Origin: Corynebacterium sp. HMSC074A01
GTDB taxonomy: Bacteria; Actinomycetota; Actinomycetes; Mycobacteriales; Mycobacteriaceae
Assembly (NCBI RefSeq): GCF_001831515.1
Contig: NZ_KV825618.1
Coordinates: 104,205-168,204, forward strand
Direction of reading: 5' to 3'
DNA: 64,000 bases
The position numbers were made by a program, and so were the translations under genes. The notes under the pieces are model-generated. The model searched no databases. It saw only the letters and a list, made by a program, of their open reading frames with translations, and was not told the origin of the DNA. This document shows, piece after piece, positions 55,531 through 63,986 of the stretch. Every line of letters starts with the position of its first letter. The stretch's first letter is position 1.

Positions 55531-55691
55531 TTGCCGCGCGGGTCTGCGGCGACGACGTCTTCGCCTTGGCGGGCAGCGCGGGCGATCTCTCGGAGCAGGT
55601 CGCGGATGGTGGGGGAGGCGGAGCAGCGGGCGAGCGACTCGAGTTCGCTGATCTCGGTGCCAGTGAGCTTGTGGCTCAGTAACGAGCGCAT
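55527..55691 (-). CDS. Small helical protein of unknown function (54 aa)
   Basis: MRSLLSHKLTGTEISELESL starts a sequence of two or three helices ending AARQGEDVVAADPRGN. The Shine-Dalgarno AGGAAGGAG lies 8 nt before the ATG, one of the strongest in the window, and the frame ends exactly at the convergent neighbour's stop (overlapping CTAG). Size and charge would fit a small regulator or antitoxin, but no family is recognised. Confidence 0.62.
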   Translation of the reverse strand: MRSLLSHKLTGTEISELESLARCSASPTIRDLLREIARAARQGEDVVAADPRGN

Positions 55692-55775
55692 TGCACTGAC
55701 TCCTTCCTCTTAGTCCGGTCTTACTTTCTCAGATTACGACCATTTCGCGGCGTCGGCAACGTTTCATGCAGGAAA

Positions 55776-57743
55776 CTAGAACGTGCCGCCGCGGCTGACG
55801 TTGCCGCCACCGCCGCCGGAAAATCCGCCGCCTCCGCCGAATCCTCCGCCGCCGCCGCCGCGGTGGCCGCCGCCTCCGCCGCCGGAGAAGATCGCCGCCC
55901 ACATCGCGGCGCGCGCGACGTCGCTGGCGGTCTGCCGGTTCCGCTGCGCTCGGTAGTTGTCCACGTCGTCCTTGGCCGCCTGGTGGGCGCGTCGTGCGGT
56001 GTCGGTGGCGGCGCGGGCGTAGTCGATGGCGTTGCGCGTGTCGTCGACGCGGCGCCGGTGCGCTTCGGCGTACTGGCGCTGGGACTCGGCGAGCAGCGAG
56101 CGCGCGTGCGAGCCGATGATGCGGCCGCGGGAGCGGATGAGGTCCTCGGCGGACTGGATCTGGCTGGTAGCCACCCGCATCTGCTGGTCGAAGAGTTGCA
56201 GGGCGCGCGACTGGTCGTGGGCGGCACCCTTGGCGCGGTCGAGTTCGGCGTCAATGCGTGCGTCCACGTCGCTGAGCTCGGTGTAGAGCGCGAGCGGGTC
56301 GGTCTCGGCGCGGTTGCCAATCCGGTCCAGCGCCTCGCGCGCGGTGGCGGCGATGCGGTCGAGGGCGCCGACGTCGATACGCGCGCCCTGCTGCGTGGAG
56401 CCCTTGACCTGCTCGATCTCGGCGAGCTCGTCCTTGATTTCCTGGATGAGGGCGGGCAGGTTCGTCTGCGCGTTGCGGAGGTTATCCTCGGCGTGCTCGA
56501 TGGCGGCGAGGTTGTGGTCGGCGACGTCGATGGCGTTGGTGGCGGACGCGAGGACGTCGATAAGCGGGCCCTGCTGGCCGGCGGGCTTCGCGGCGAGTTG
56601 CGCCGCCTGCTCGAGCTGCGCCTCCGCCTCGTCGAGCGACTCGCGCGCGACGTCGACGTTGTCGGCGAGCGAGGCGAGCATGCCCTCGGTGTGGCGCTCG
56701 CGCAGCTCAGCGAGGCGCGCGGCAGCGGGCTCGAGGCGGGCGCGGATGTCGATCGTGCGGGCGCGCACCTTGTCCACCTCCTCGCCGGCGCGCATGAGCG
56801 TGCCGCGCATCTGGTTGAACTCCTCGGTCTTCGCCTGCAGCGCCTGCTCGGCCTCGCCGCAGGAGGAGATGATGTCGATGAGCATCGCGCGCTTTTCCGG
56901 CTCGGTTTCGGGAATCGCGTCGTAGAGCTTCTGGTGGGTGTGGAAGGCGCGTTGCAGCGTCGAGGTGGCCTGGTTCATCGCGGCGGTAAACGGGCGCACA
57001 CGGTCGGCGCCGAATTCGTCGGAGGCCAGCTTCAGCTCGTTCTTGCCCTGCGTGATGGACTCGTCGGCAGCGACGAGGCTTTCGCGCGCCAGCTCCTCGA
57101 GCGTCGCGGTGGGCAGGCGGCCGAGCGAATCCGTATCACCCGGCGCGAGCTGCTTCGCGGACTCGAGCTGCGCCGCGCCGCGCTTCTTGGAGTTGCGGCG
57201 GCTGGCCGCCCACGCGCCGCCGCCGGCAAGCGCGAGCACGCCCACGCCGCCCGCGGCCCAGCCCGCGCCCGAACCGCCGCCGGAAACCGCAGCGTCTGCG
57301 GCGGCGAGGCCTGCGCCGGCCCAGTCTTCGTCGACGAGCTTGTCGTAGGCGGCGTCGTTCATCGCGTCGATCTCGCTCTGCTGCCACTCGTCGCCGCCGA
57401 ACACGCCGTAGCCGCGCTCCGAGGGCGAAACCACGAGCACGCCCGTGTTCGCGCCGTTGGCGGCGACGGCTTGCTCCGCCCACTGCTGCCCGGTCATCCC
57501 GCCGAGCGAGTCAACGTAGACGATGCGCAGCGACAGGTGCTTCTCCTTCGACACGTTGTTCACGGCCTGCTCGAGTTCGGCGCGTTCGGCGTCGGTGAGC
57601 ACGCCGGCGTCGTCGGTCACGGGCGCGGTGAGCAAGGCGGGCGCGCTTGCGGCGGGGGCTTGGGCGTGCGCGGGGGCGTCGAGAAGCACAGGTGCCGCGA
57701 TGAGTGATGCGGCGGCGAGGATACGAAGGTAGCGCGAATACAT
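55776..57743 (-). CDS. TPM-domain membrane protein with long coiled coil and Gly-rich tail
   Basis: 655 residues. A signal peptide (1-28, ending AHA) precedes a TPM domain (about 40-160: PVTDDAGVLTDAERAELEQA, TGVLVVSPSERGYGVF), then a membrane helix (about 180-200) and a 350-residue helical coiled coil rich in Glu/Ala/Arg. The last 45 residues are Gly repeats broken by His, Phe and Ser, ending VSRGGTF. Actinobacterial TPM proteins are thought to act in the envelope. The gene is divergent from dgt; start ATG 57743. Confidence 0.82.
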   Translation of the reverse strand: MYSRYLRILAAASLIAAPVLLDAPAHAQAPAASAPALLTAPVTDDAGVLTDAERAELEQAVNNVSKEKHLSLRIVYVDSLGGMTGQQWAEQAVAANGANTGVLVVSPSERGYGVFGGDEWQQSEIDAMNDAAYDKLVDEDWAGAGLAAADAAVSGGGSGAGWAAGGVGVLALAGGGAWAASRRNSKKRGAAQLESAKQLAPGDTDSLGRLPTATLEELARESLVAADESITQGKNELKLASDEFGADRVRPFTAAMNQATSTLQRAFHTHQKLYDAIPETEPEKRAMLIDIISSCGEAEQALQAKTEEFNQMRGTLMRAGEEVDKVRARTIDIRARLEPAAARLAELRERHTEGMLASLADNVDVARESLDEAEAQLEQAAQLAAKPAGQQGPLIDVLASATNAIDVADHNLAAIEHAEDNLRNAQTNLPALIQEIKDELAEIEQVKGSTQQGARIDVGALDRIAATAREALDRIGNRAETDPLALYTELSDVDARIDAELDRAKGAAHDQSRALQLFDQQMRVATSQIQSAEDLIRSRGRIIGSHARSLLAESQRQYAEAHRRRVDDTRNAIDYARAATDTARRAHQAAKDDVDNYRAQRNRQTASDVARAAMWAAIFSGGGGGGHRGGGGGGFGGGGGFSGGGGGNVSRGGTF

Positions 57744-57761
57744 GCCCACCAGCGTAACCGT

Positions 57762-57767
57762 TACGCT
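57762..57767 (+). promoter_or_regulatory. dgt: -10 box of leaderless dgt
   Basis: TACGCT, 7 nt before the GTG at 57775. It lies in the 31-nt divergent gap to the TPM gene. Confidence 0.45.
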
Positions 57768-57774
57768 GGGTGTC

Positions 57775-59046
57775 GTGTACACCTACAACTCCGACGACGT
57801 GGCGCGCCGCGCGCCCGAGGCCGTCAAGGAGGCGCAGCTTGCGCCCGGCCACGACACCCGCGACGTCTTCGCGCGCGACCGGGCGCGCGTGCTGCACTCC
57901 GCCGCGCTGCGTCGGCTCGCCGACAAAACGCAGGTCGTCGGCCCCCGCGACGGAGACACGCCGCGTACGCGCCTGACGCACTCGCTCGAGGTCGCGCAGA
58001 TCGCCCGCGGCATCGGCGCCGGGCTCGGCCTGCACCCCGACCTGTGCGAAATGGCCGGCCTGACCCACGACATCGGCCACCCGCCGTACGGCCACAACGG
58101 CGAAAACGCGCTCAACGCCGTGGCGCCGTGCGGCTTCGAGGGCAATGCGCAAACGCTACGCATCCTGACTCGCCTCGAGCCCAAAGTGCTTGTCGACGCC
58201 ACGTCATACGGCCTCAACCTCACCCGCGCCAGCCTCGACGCGGCCGTGAAATACCCGCGGACCCGCACCAACGCCGACGGCACCGTCAACCGCAAGTACT
58301 CGGCCTACGACGAGGACGCCGACGTGCTCGCCTGGGCGCGCGCCGGGCACGTTGATAGCCGGCCGCCGATGGAGGCGCAGGTGATGGATTTCGCCGACGA
58401 CATCGCGTATTCCGTCCACGATGTGGAAGACGGCATCGTGTCGGGGCGCGTGTCGCTTAAGGTGCTGTGGGACTTCGTGGAGCTGGCGGCGCTGGCGGAA
58501 AAGGGCGCGGCCGCGTTCGGAGGTACGGCGGACTCGCTCATCGACGCCGCCGACCGGCTGCGCTCTATGCCCGCGATCGCCGCGGCCGCCGACTTCGACT
58601 TCACGCTGCAGTCCTGGACGGGGCTCAAGGCGCTGACCTCGCAGTTGGTGGGCCGCTACGTCGGCGGGGTCACGCAGGCGACGCTTGCGGACGAGGCGAA
58701 CCAAGCGCTTTCCACCGGGCTCGGCCGCCAGCACGGGGACCTCGTGATCCCGCCGGACGTGGAGGCCGAGGTCCGCCTGCTCAAGACGGTCGCCGTGCTC
58801 TACGTGATGGACGTGCCTGCGCACTTGGCGCGGCAGGACAGGCAGCGCGAGCGGATCTTCCGTGTCCACGAGTACTTGCGCGCGGGCGCGCCGGGCACGC
58901 TCGACACCATCTTTCGCACCTGGTTCGAGGCGGCGGAAACGGATACGGAGCGCGAGCGGGTGATTGTGGACCAGATCGCGTCGATGACGGAGTCGCGCCT
59001 GGAGCGGCTGGCGAAGAAGGCCGCCGCGTTCGACGGGTTCTTCTAG
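57775..59046 (+). CDS. dgt: Deoxyguanosinetriphosphate triphosphohydrolase-like HD protein
   Basis: 423 residues. The HD-domain residues are in RTRLTHSLEVAQIARG (H), GLTHDIGHPPYGHNGE (HD) and DFADDIAYSVHDVED (D). It hydrolyses dNTPs to deoxynucleosides and triphosphate. GTG 57775 was chosen because of the -10 box 7 nt upstream; a start at 57742 would overlap the divergent gene. In actinobacteria dgt usually lies close to dnaG, which is not in the window. Confidence 0.93.
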   Translation: MYTYNSDDVARRAPEAVKEAQLAPGHDTRDVFARDRARVLHSAALRRLADKTQVVGPRDGDTPRTRLTHSLEVAQIARGIGAGLGLHPDLCEMAGLTHDIGHPPYGHNGENALNAVAPCGFEGNAQTLRILTRLEPKVLVDATSYGLNLTRASLDAAVKYPRTRTNADGTVNRKYSAYDEDADVLAWARAGHVDSRPPMEAQVMDFADDIAYSVHDVEDGIVSGRVSLKVLWDFVELAALAEKGAAAFGGTADSLIDAADRLRSMPAIAAAADFDFTLQSWTGLKALTSQLVGRYVGGVTQATLADEANQALSTGLGRQHGDLVIPPDVEAEVRLLKTVAVLYVMDVPAHLARQDRQRERIFRVHEYLRAGAPGTLDTIFRTWFEAAETDTERERVIVDQIASMTESRLERLAKKAAAFDGFF

Positions 59047-59051
59047 CCGCC

Positions 59052-59978
59052 CTACAGCAGCGCGGCGATCTGCTCGAGGGCGGCGCGCGTACCAATTTCG
59101 CCCGGCAGCCACGGCAGCTCGTGCACCGGGACCGGCAGGTGCAAAAGCGCGAGCGCGTCGTCCTCGACGCGGCGGCGCTGCGCCAAAAACTCGCCCGCCT
59201 CATCCGGCGTGCGCCGGTTGACCACCGCGCCGCCGACGTGCACGCCGTGGGAGGAAAGCTCTTCGTAGAACTCCATCGATTCCATGACGGGCAGGCGTTC
59301 GGCGGTGAGCACGATGTGGAAGACGCACTGGGTGGGGTCGGTAAGCACGGAGCGCAGTCGCTCGAACTTGCGACGCCGCTTGAGCAGGGTGGAGCGGATT
59401 TGTTGGTTGCGGCGGTCGACAGGCGAGCCGGTAGAATCGCCGCCCATGCCGCGGACGAGCTCGCTGAACTTGTCCGACTTGTCGCGGCGGGCCAGCAGAC
59501 CGTCGGTGTAGGCCGCCATGAGCTCGGGTAGCGCCATGAGTCGGGAGGTGTGGCCGGAGGGGGCGGTGTCGAAGATTAGGTGGTCGTAGTCGGAAGCGCT
59601 AACCAGGTCCGCGATGCGTTCGAGCAGCGCCGCCTCGTGCATGCCGGGGGAGTGGCGCGACATCTCCAGGTGCTTGTCCACCTCGCCGTGGAGTCGCTCC
59701 GGCATCATCGCGCGCATGGACTCGCCGACGGTGCGCAGGTGCTGCGCCGTGATGGCGGCCGGGTCGAGTTCGATGGCGTCGAGGTGGTCCTCGAGGGTGA
59801 GCGGGTCGTCGTGAAGCGATTGGCCCCAGATGTGGCCGAGATTGTGGGCGGGGTCGGTGGAGACGAGCAGGACGCGGCGGCCGCGCGCGGCGAGGCGGAC
59901 GGCGGTGGCGGCGGAGACGGTTGTCTTGCCGACGCCGCCTTTGCCGCCGAAGAACATGACTGGGGCGTCTAGCAGCAT
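59052..59978 (-). CDS. ArsA/Get3-like ATPase
   Basis: 308 residues, SIMIBI-class. The deviant P-loop is GGKGGVGKTT (11-20), switch I STDPAHNLGH (about 40-49), and switch II DTAPSGHTSRLMALPE. It is a single half-size module. Only one Cys (PTQC) is present, so neither the arsenite-binding cysteines of ArsA nor the CxxC zinc pair of eukaryotic Get3 exists. No ars genes are near. It overlaps the CC-terminal small protein by 10 nt, which overlaps cstA, so the three are one operon. A chaperone or membrane-insertion role for CstA or its partner is an inference. Confidence 0.87.
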   Translation of the reverse strand: MLLDAPVMFFGGKGGVGKTTVSAATAVRLAARGRRVLLVSTDPAHNLGHIWGQSLHDDPLTLEDHLDAIELDPAAITAQHLRTVGESMRAMMPERLHGEVDKHLEMSRHSPGMHEAALLERIADLVSASDYDHLIFDTAPSGHTSRLMALPELMAAYTDGLLARRDKSDKFSELVRGMGGDSTGSPVDRRNQQIRSTLLKRRRKFERLRSVLTDPTQCVFHIVLTAERLPVMESMEFYEELSSHGVHVGGAVVNRRTPDEAGEFLAQRRRVEDDALALLHLPVPVHELPWLPGEIGTRAALEQIAALL

Positions 59979-60232
59979 GAAATCCCGTCGAGTGGTGAGC
60001 GTTCCATGCCCATGCGGGTGTGCCAGGCGTGGAAGTCGTCGTAAAGCAGGGGCAAAAGTTCGAGCGTGTAGTAGCTGGCGGGGTTGGGGATGCCGAGCAT
60101 TTCGGAAGCGACCAGCAGGGTGAACAGGTCGTCCTCCTCGCGCGCGGCGCGGGCGAATTCGCGCCGGTAAGGCGCCTGGTAGAACTCGTTGAGGCCCGCG
60201 CCGAACGCGGCCAGCTTACTGCGCAGGCTCAT
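59969..60232 (-). CDS. Cory-CC-star family protein (small protein ending Cys-Cys)
   Basis: 87 residues, ending GISCC at the stop codon, the feature that names this corynebacterial family. The sequence has LNEFYQAPYRREFARAAREE, then MLGIPNPASYYTLELLPLLY. E. coli CstA is paired with YbdD, a 65-residue protein that also ends in Cys-Cys, so this may be the functional counterpart. It overlaps cstA by 17 nt and the ATPase by 10 nt, so translation of all three is coupled. Confidence 0.85.
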   Translation of the reverse strand: MSLRSKLAAFGAGLNEFYQAPYRREFARAAREEDDLFTLLVASEMLGIPNPASYYTLELLPLLYDDFHAWHTRMGMERSPLDGISCC

Positions 60233-61904
60233 ACTCGTCGGACCATTCCATCGCCGGCTCGCGACGGGCCTTGCTGATCGCGGTGATGGCTTCGACGACG
60301 ACCCAGATCGCGCAGATGATGATGATCACATCGATGACAAGCAGCAGCCAGTTACCGGCTGCGAATAGCGTGCCCAGCTGCAGAATCGCGGCCCACAGCG
60401 ACATGAGCGTGACAAAGGTGAGGGGGATGAGCAGCGGCAGGGTCGGGCGGCGCAGCTTGGTCAGGATGACCACCAGGATGGAGAGGGTCAGTCCTGCCAT
60501 GAGCTGATTGGTGGTGCCGAACAGCGGCCAGATGATCATGCCGCCGGAGCCGTCGAGGCCGGTGGAGAAGGTCAGGCCGAGCGCGGCGCCGACGGCGATG
60601 AACGTGGCGACCAGGCCGGAAAGCTTCACGCCCATGATCTCGCCGATTTCGCCGACCACCATGCGCTGCAGGCGTATGCCGGAATCCATGGTGGTGGCGG
60701 CGAACAGGACGGCCATGGTGGCCAGGATGGTTGCGGACAGGGAGGTCGGGATGCCGAGGCCCTGGTTCATCAGCGCGCCGCCGCCCTCGACGAACGCGTC
60801 GACGCCGCCGGCGTTCCACTCGTTGTACACGTTCTCCCAGTCGGTGAGCGTCTTGTAGCCGGCGGTGGTGGCGATGATCGTGCCGAGCGAGAGCAGGCCC
60901 TCGCCGACGGCGCCGAAGTAGCCGACGAAGCGGGAGTCGGTTTCCTTATCCAGCTGCTTCGCCGAGGTACCGGACGCGACGATGCCGTGGAAGCCGGAGA
61001 TCGCGCCGCAGGCGATGGTGACGAACAGCAGCGGGAAGATGCTCGGGGTGCCCTCCGGCACGGCGTTATTCAGCGTCGGCGCGACGATCTCCGGGCGGAC
61101 GACCAGGAACGAGGCGTAGAGGATGATCAGGCCGACAAAGAGCTGCAGGCCGTTGATGTAGTCGCGCGGCTGCAGCAGCACCCACACGGGCAGCATCGAG
61201 GCGATGAACGCGTAGATGAACAGCAGGAGAATCCAGATGCCGCGGTCCGGGATGCCCAGGACGGTCTCCGGCAGCGTGACCGGCACGCGGTCGCCGAGCA
61301 CCATCAGCGCGTAGAGCGCGATCACCCCGACGACGGAGACGAGCGGCAGGTTCCACTTCAACCGGTAGATCGCCTGGCCGATGAGCACGGCGACGAGGAT
61401 CGCGCCCCAGGTCGGGATCACGGCCGACGGGGTAGAGATGAGCAGGTTGGAGATCACCACGGCGAACGCGGTGTTGACCATGAGCAGCAGCAGGAAGATG
61501 ACCACGAGGAAGAGGTTGCGGCCGCGCGCGCCGATGTAGCGGCCGGACAGCGTACCGATCGACTGGCCCTTGTGCCTTTGCGACGCCCACAGCGCCCCCA
61601 GATCATGCAACCCGGCAAAGAACACCGTGCCGAGTGTGACCCACAGGAACGCAGGCAGCCAGCCCCAGATCACGGCCACAGCGGGGCCGATGATCGGCGC
61701 GGCGCCGGCGACCGAGGTGAAGTGGTGGCCCCACAGCACGTACTTGTTGGTGGGCACATAGTCCACGCCGTCTTCCATGGTGTGCGCGGGCGTCTGGTAG
61801 CTGTCAGAGAGCTGGTAGACGCGCCTTCCGAGGAATTTGGAGTACAGCAGGTATCCCGAGCCCAGCATAGCCAGGCCGATAAATACCAGGAAGAGCGAGT
61901 TCAT
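60216..61904 (-). CDS. cstA: Carbon starvation protein A, pyruvate/peptide transporter family
   Basis: 562 residues, about 15-16 helices. Signatures are LWGHHFTSVAGAAPIIGPA (about 60-78), HDLGALWASQRHKGQSIG and ACGAISGFHGIVASGTSAKQ. CstA-type proteins import pyruvate or peptides when carbon is scarce. ATG 61904 has GAAAGGTGAG upstream. The 173-nt upstream gap contains only half-site matches to a CRP/GlxR box (TGTGA), so catabolite control is possible but not shown. Confidence 0.94.
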   Translation of the reverse strand: MNSLFLVFIGLAMLGSGYLLYSKFLGRRVYQLSDSYQTPAHTMEDGVDYVPTNKYVLWGHHFTSVAGAAPIIGPAVAVIWGWLPAFLWVTLGTVFFAGLHDLGALWASQRHKGQSIGTLSGRYIGARGRNLFLVVIFLLLLMVNTAFAVVISNLLISTPSAVIPTWGAILVAVLIGQAIYRLKWNLPLVSVVGVIALYALMVLGDRVPVTLPETVLGIPDRGIWILLLFIYAFIASMLPVWVLLQPRDYINGLQLFVGLIILYASFLVVRPEIVAPTLNNAVPEGTPSIFPLLFVTIACGAISGFHGIVASGTSAKQLDKETDSRFVGYFGAVGEGLLSLGTIIATTAGYKTLTDWENVYNEWNAGGVDAFVEGGGALMNQGLGIPTSLSATILATMAVLFAATTMDSGIRLQRMVVGEIGEIMGVKLSGLVATFIAVGAALGLTFSTGLDGSGGMIIWPLFGTTNQLMAGLTLSILVVILTKLRRPTLPLLIPLTFVTLMSLWAAILQLGTLFAAGNWLLLVIDVIIIICAIWVVVEAITAISKARREPAMEWSDEYEPAQ

Positions 61905-62077
61905 GCGCTCACCTTTCTGTTGGTGTTTCGTGTCACAATGGGCAAAAGTATGCCACACCTCACAGCATTTTCCCACAGTGGGGCCCATTGCTTTCCGACG
62001 CCCCGTTACGTTTTCCCAGCTACAAACGATGAATGGAGTAGAAGGGTTTTATGCATTTCACAGAAAGGAAAGCCGTC

Positions 62078-62953
62078 ATGCGCCGTTTCTTCATGCCCGC
62101 CACCGTTGCTACCTGTGTCGCTGCGGGCCTCGTCGTTCCCGCCACTTCTGCCTCCGCCGCCGACCTCGCGCCGAAGGATGAGACAACCTGCTCGGTGGTG
62201 ACCACCGCCGCCGAGCGCGAGTTTGCCAAGACCTACGCCGACGAGGAGAAGAACCTCGGCGGCAAGCTCCTGGTGGGCAAGTGGGTCAGCGCCATCGAGC
62301 GCGTCTACCCAGAAGCCGCGACTTACACCGACGTTGAACTTTTGAAGAAGCTCATGCCGGAGCCGCTTGCGCAGCATTACTTGGACGTGCGCGACTCCGC
62401 CTCGAGCGCCGACATCCCCTTCGGCCCAACCGGATCGGAAGTCGCGGATCTTGCCCAAGTCGGCGCCACGGAAGGCGAAACCCGCCCCACTTACGCCGAC
62501 CCGAAGGCCAGCGCGCGCGACCGGACCCACGCCCAATCCCTGACCAGCGCGCTTGTCCGCCACTTCCCGGGCCTGAAGCCGAAGGACGCGGAGGCGCTCG
62601 CGGCGGTGATCCAAAACGACGCCACCGGCGAATACTTCAACACCCGCCTGGCCTACGAAAACGTGCTCGCCCAGGCCGCGTGGGACTGCCGCGACCTTGT
62701 AGCAAGCGACGCCAAGCTCGCCCACATCGACCTGCCCACCAGCCCCCCGCCGCAGCACGACCCCGCGCCGGGTAGCTCGCAGCCCGACCAGGGCCGCGCC
62801 TCCTCGGCTGGTGCCACCGCCGGTGTGGTGGTGTTCTCCCTGCTCGCAGTCTTGGGCGTCTCGCTTGCGCTGCTCGCCACGGTCGGCCCGCAGTTCGGGC
62901 TTGAACTTCCGGAGCTGCCGGACCTTTCGGGCCTTGCGAACCTCCAGTTCTAG
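62078..62953 (+). CDS. Secreted, C-terminally membrane-anchored protein of unknown function
   Basis: 291 residues. A signal peptide (MRRFFMPATVATCVAAGLVV, ending ASA near 28) leads to a mainly helical extracellular domain (about 30-215) with two Cys (TTCSVV and WDCRDL) that could form a disulfide. A Pro/Ser-rich linker is followed by a membrane helix (about 255-275) and a short tail (LELPELPDLSGLANLQF). ATG 62078 is preferred to 62051 because GAAAGGAAAG lies just before it and the signal peptide starts there. No family recognised. Confidence 0.75.
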   Translation: MRRFFMPATVATCVAAGLVVPATSASAADLAPKDETTCSVVTTAAEREFAKTYADEEKNLGGKLLVGKWVSAIERVYPEAATYTDVELLKKLMPEPLAQHYLDVRDSASSADIPFGPTGSEVADLAQVGATEGETRPTYADPKASARDRTHAQSLTSALVRHFPGLKPKDAEALAAVIQNDATGEYFNTRLAYENVLAQAAWDCRDLVASDAKLAHIDLPTSPPPQHDPAPGSSQPDQGRASSAGATAGVVVFSLLAVLGVSLALLATVGPQFGLELPELPDLSGLANLQF

Positions 62954-62989
62954 ACCTGCGCACGAATACGTTTTCTCCGGCCCATTGGC

Positions 62990-62995
62990 TAGATT
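62990..62995 (+). promoter_or_regulatory. -10 box of the excalibur-domain gene
   Basis: TAGATT, about 40 nt before the GTG at 63035; the Shine-Dalgarno AGGAGG follows at 63020-63025. Confidence 0.45.
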
Positions 62996-63034
62996 AAGGG
63001 GTAGAAAGTAGCTCTGCCCAGGAGGTTTACCACC

Positions 63035-63928
63035 GTGAGTACGTCGCTTCAGGTTGCGGCCCCAAACCCGAAGGATCTGGCCCGCGCCCCGGGCTTGTTC
63101 GGGCAGTCTGTCGCGTGGCTTGCCGTCGCCTGGGGCGCACTGTGTGTCCTCGCTGGCGTGTTTGGTGACCAGGAATTCGCCGCCATGGTCGCCATGGTGC
63201 TGGTCGGCGTCGCCTTCCTCATTCCCTCGCTGTGGTGGCTTCGCTGCGCGTCCAGGGACAACAAGGCCGTGAAGCAGTACGAAGACACGGTCCGCACCAA
63301 CGCGTACCTGTCGCAGTTCCTCACCGAGGCCGACCAGGTCGTGATCCAGGGGATGGGCACGCCCCGGCCGCCCGAGAAGACGCCGCGCCACTGGCCGGGC
63401 GTGAGCGCGCTCAGTGCGGTGCTGGTCATGGCTGGCCTCATCCTCATGCCGGCCGAGGATGAGCCCGCGCCGACCGAGCCGGTGGCGAACACCACGACCA
63501 GTGCGTCGGCAGCAACCACCACGCGCTCGTCCGCCGCGCTGTCCACTACCCGGAACACGGAGGCCGAGGCCTCGCGCGCTAGTGCCGCCGCCGCGTCCCG
63601 TAGCGCAGAAGCCGCCGCCCGGGAAGCCGCGGAACGCGAGGCCGCCGAGCGCGCCCGCGCCGAAGAGGCAGCCCGGCTGCAGCGCGAGGCCGAGGAGGCG
63701 GAACGCGCCCGCATCGCGGAACAACAGCGACTCGAGCAAGAACAGCAGCAGCACCAATTCGTCGCCCCCGCCCGCGCGCCCGAGCCGGCACCGGCGGCCG
63801 CGTACTACAAGAACTGCACCGCAGTCTGGAACGCGATCGGCAGCCCGATCTACGCAGGCCAGCCTGGCTACGCCAGCCACCTGGATCGCGACGGCGACGG
63901 GATCGGTTGCGAGCGGGACCCGCGCTAA
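63035..63928 (+). CDS. Membrane protein with C-terminal excalibur calcium-binding domain
   Basis: 297 residues, GTG start with AGGAGG 10 nt upstream. Two hydrophobic helices near the N-terminus (about 25-65) and one at about 125-140 precede a long Ala/Glu/Arg coiled-coil stalk (about 170-245). The last 40 residues are an excalibur domain: YKNCTAVWNAIGSPIY and DRDGDGIGCE, whose Asp loop binds calcium in relatives. The stalk should project the domain outside the cell. Confidence 0.88.
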   Translation: MSTSLQVAAPNPKDLARAPGLFGQSVAWLAVAWGALCVLAGVFGDQEFAAMVAMVLVGVAFLIPSLWWLRCASRDNKAVKQYEDTVRTNAYLSQFLTEADQVVIQGMGTPRPPEKTPRHWPGVSALSAVLVMAGLILMPAEDEPAPTEPVANTTTSASAATTTRSSAALSTTRNTEAEASRASAAAASRSAEAAAREAAEREAAERARAEEAARLQREAEEAERARIAEQQRLEQEQQQHQFVAPARAPEPAPAAAYYKNCTAVWNAIGSPIYAGQPGYASHLDRDGDGIGCERDPR

Positions 63929-63943
63929 ACAAGCCGCCACTAA

Positions 63944-63986
63944 CGCTGACGACTGTTTTCCGCAAAACCAAAAACAGTCATCAGCG
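63944..63986. terminator. 16-bp inverted repeat after the excalibur gene (bidirectional terminator-like)
   Basis: CGCTGACGACTGTTTT (63944-63959) pairs with AAAACAGTCATCAGCG (63971-63986) with one mismatch around an 11-nt loop, 15 nt past the stop codon. The A/T runs lie at the loop side of the stem, so it is not a classical terminator. Confidence 0.45.

Noticed and set aside
55776..55880. Tandem CCGCCGCC-type repeats at the 3' end of the TPM gene, CRISPR- or satellite-like
   Set aside because: They encode the Gly-rich tail typical of TPM-domain proteins; there are no regular spacers.
59052..59978. Arsenic resistance ATPase (ArsA) assignment
   Set aside because: The arsenite-binding cysteines are absent, the protein is a single half, and no arsB, arsC or arsR is in the neighbourhood; the operon partner is cstA.
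61905..62050. CRP/GlxR site controlling cstA
   Set aside because: Only single TGTGA half sites are visible; no partner half at the right distance.
62041..62077. Earlier start (ATG 62051) for the secreted protein
   Set aside because: It would place nine charged residues before the signal peptide and hide the good ribosome-binding site in front of ATG 62078.
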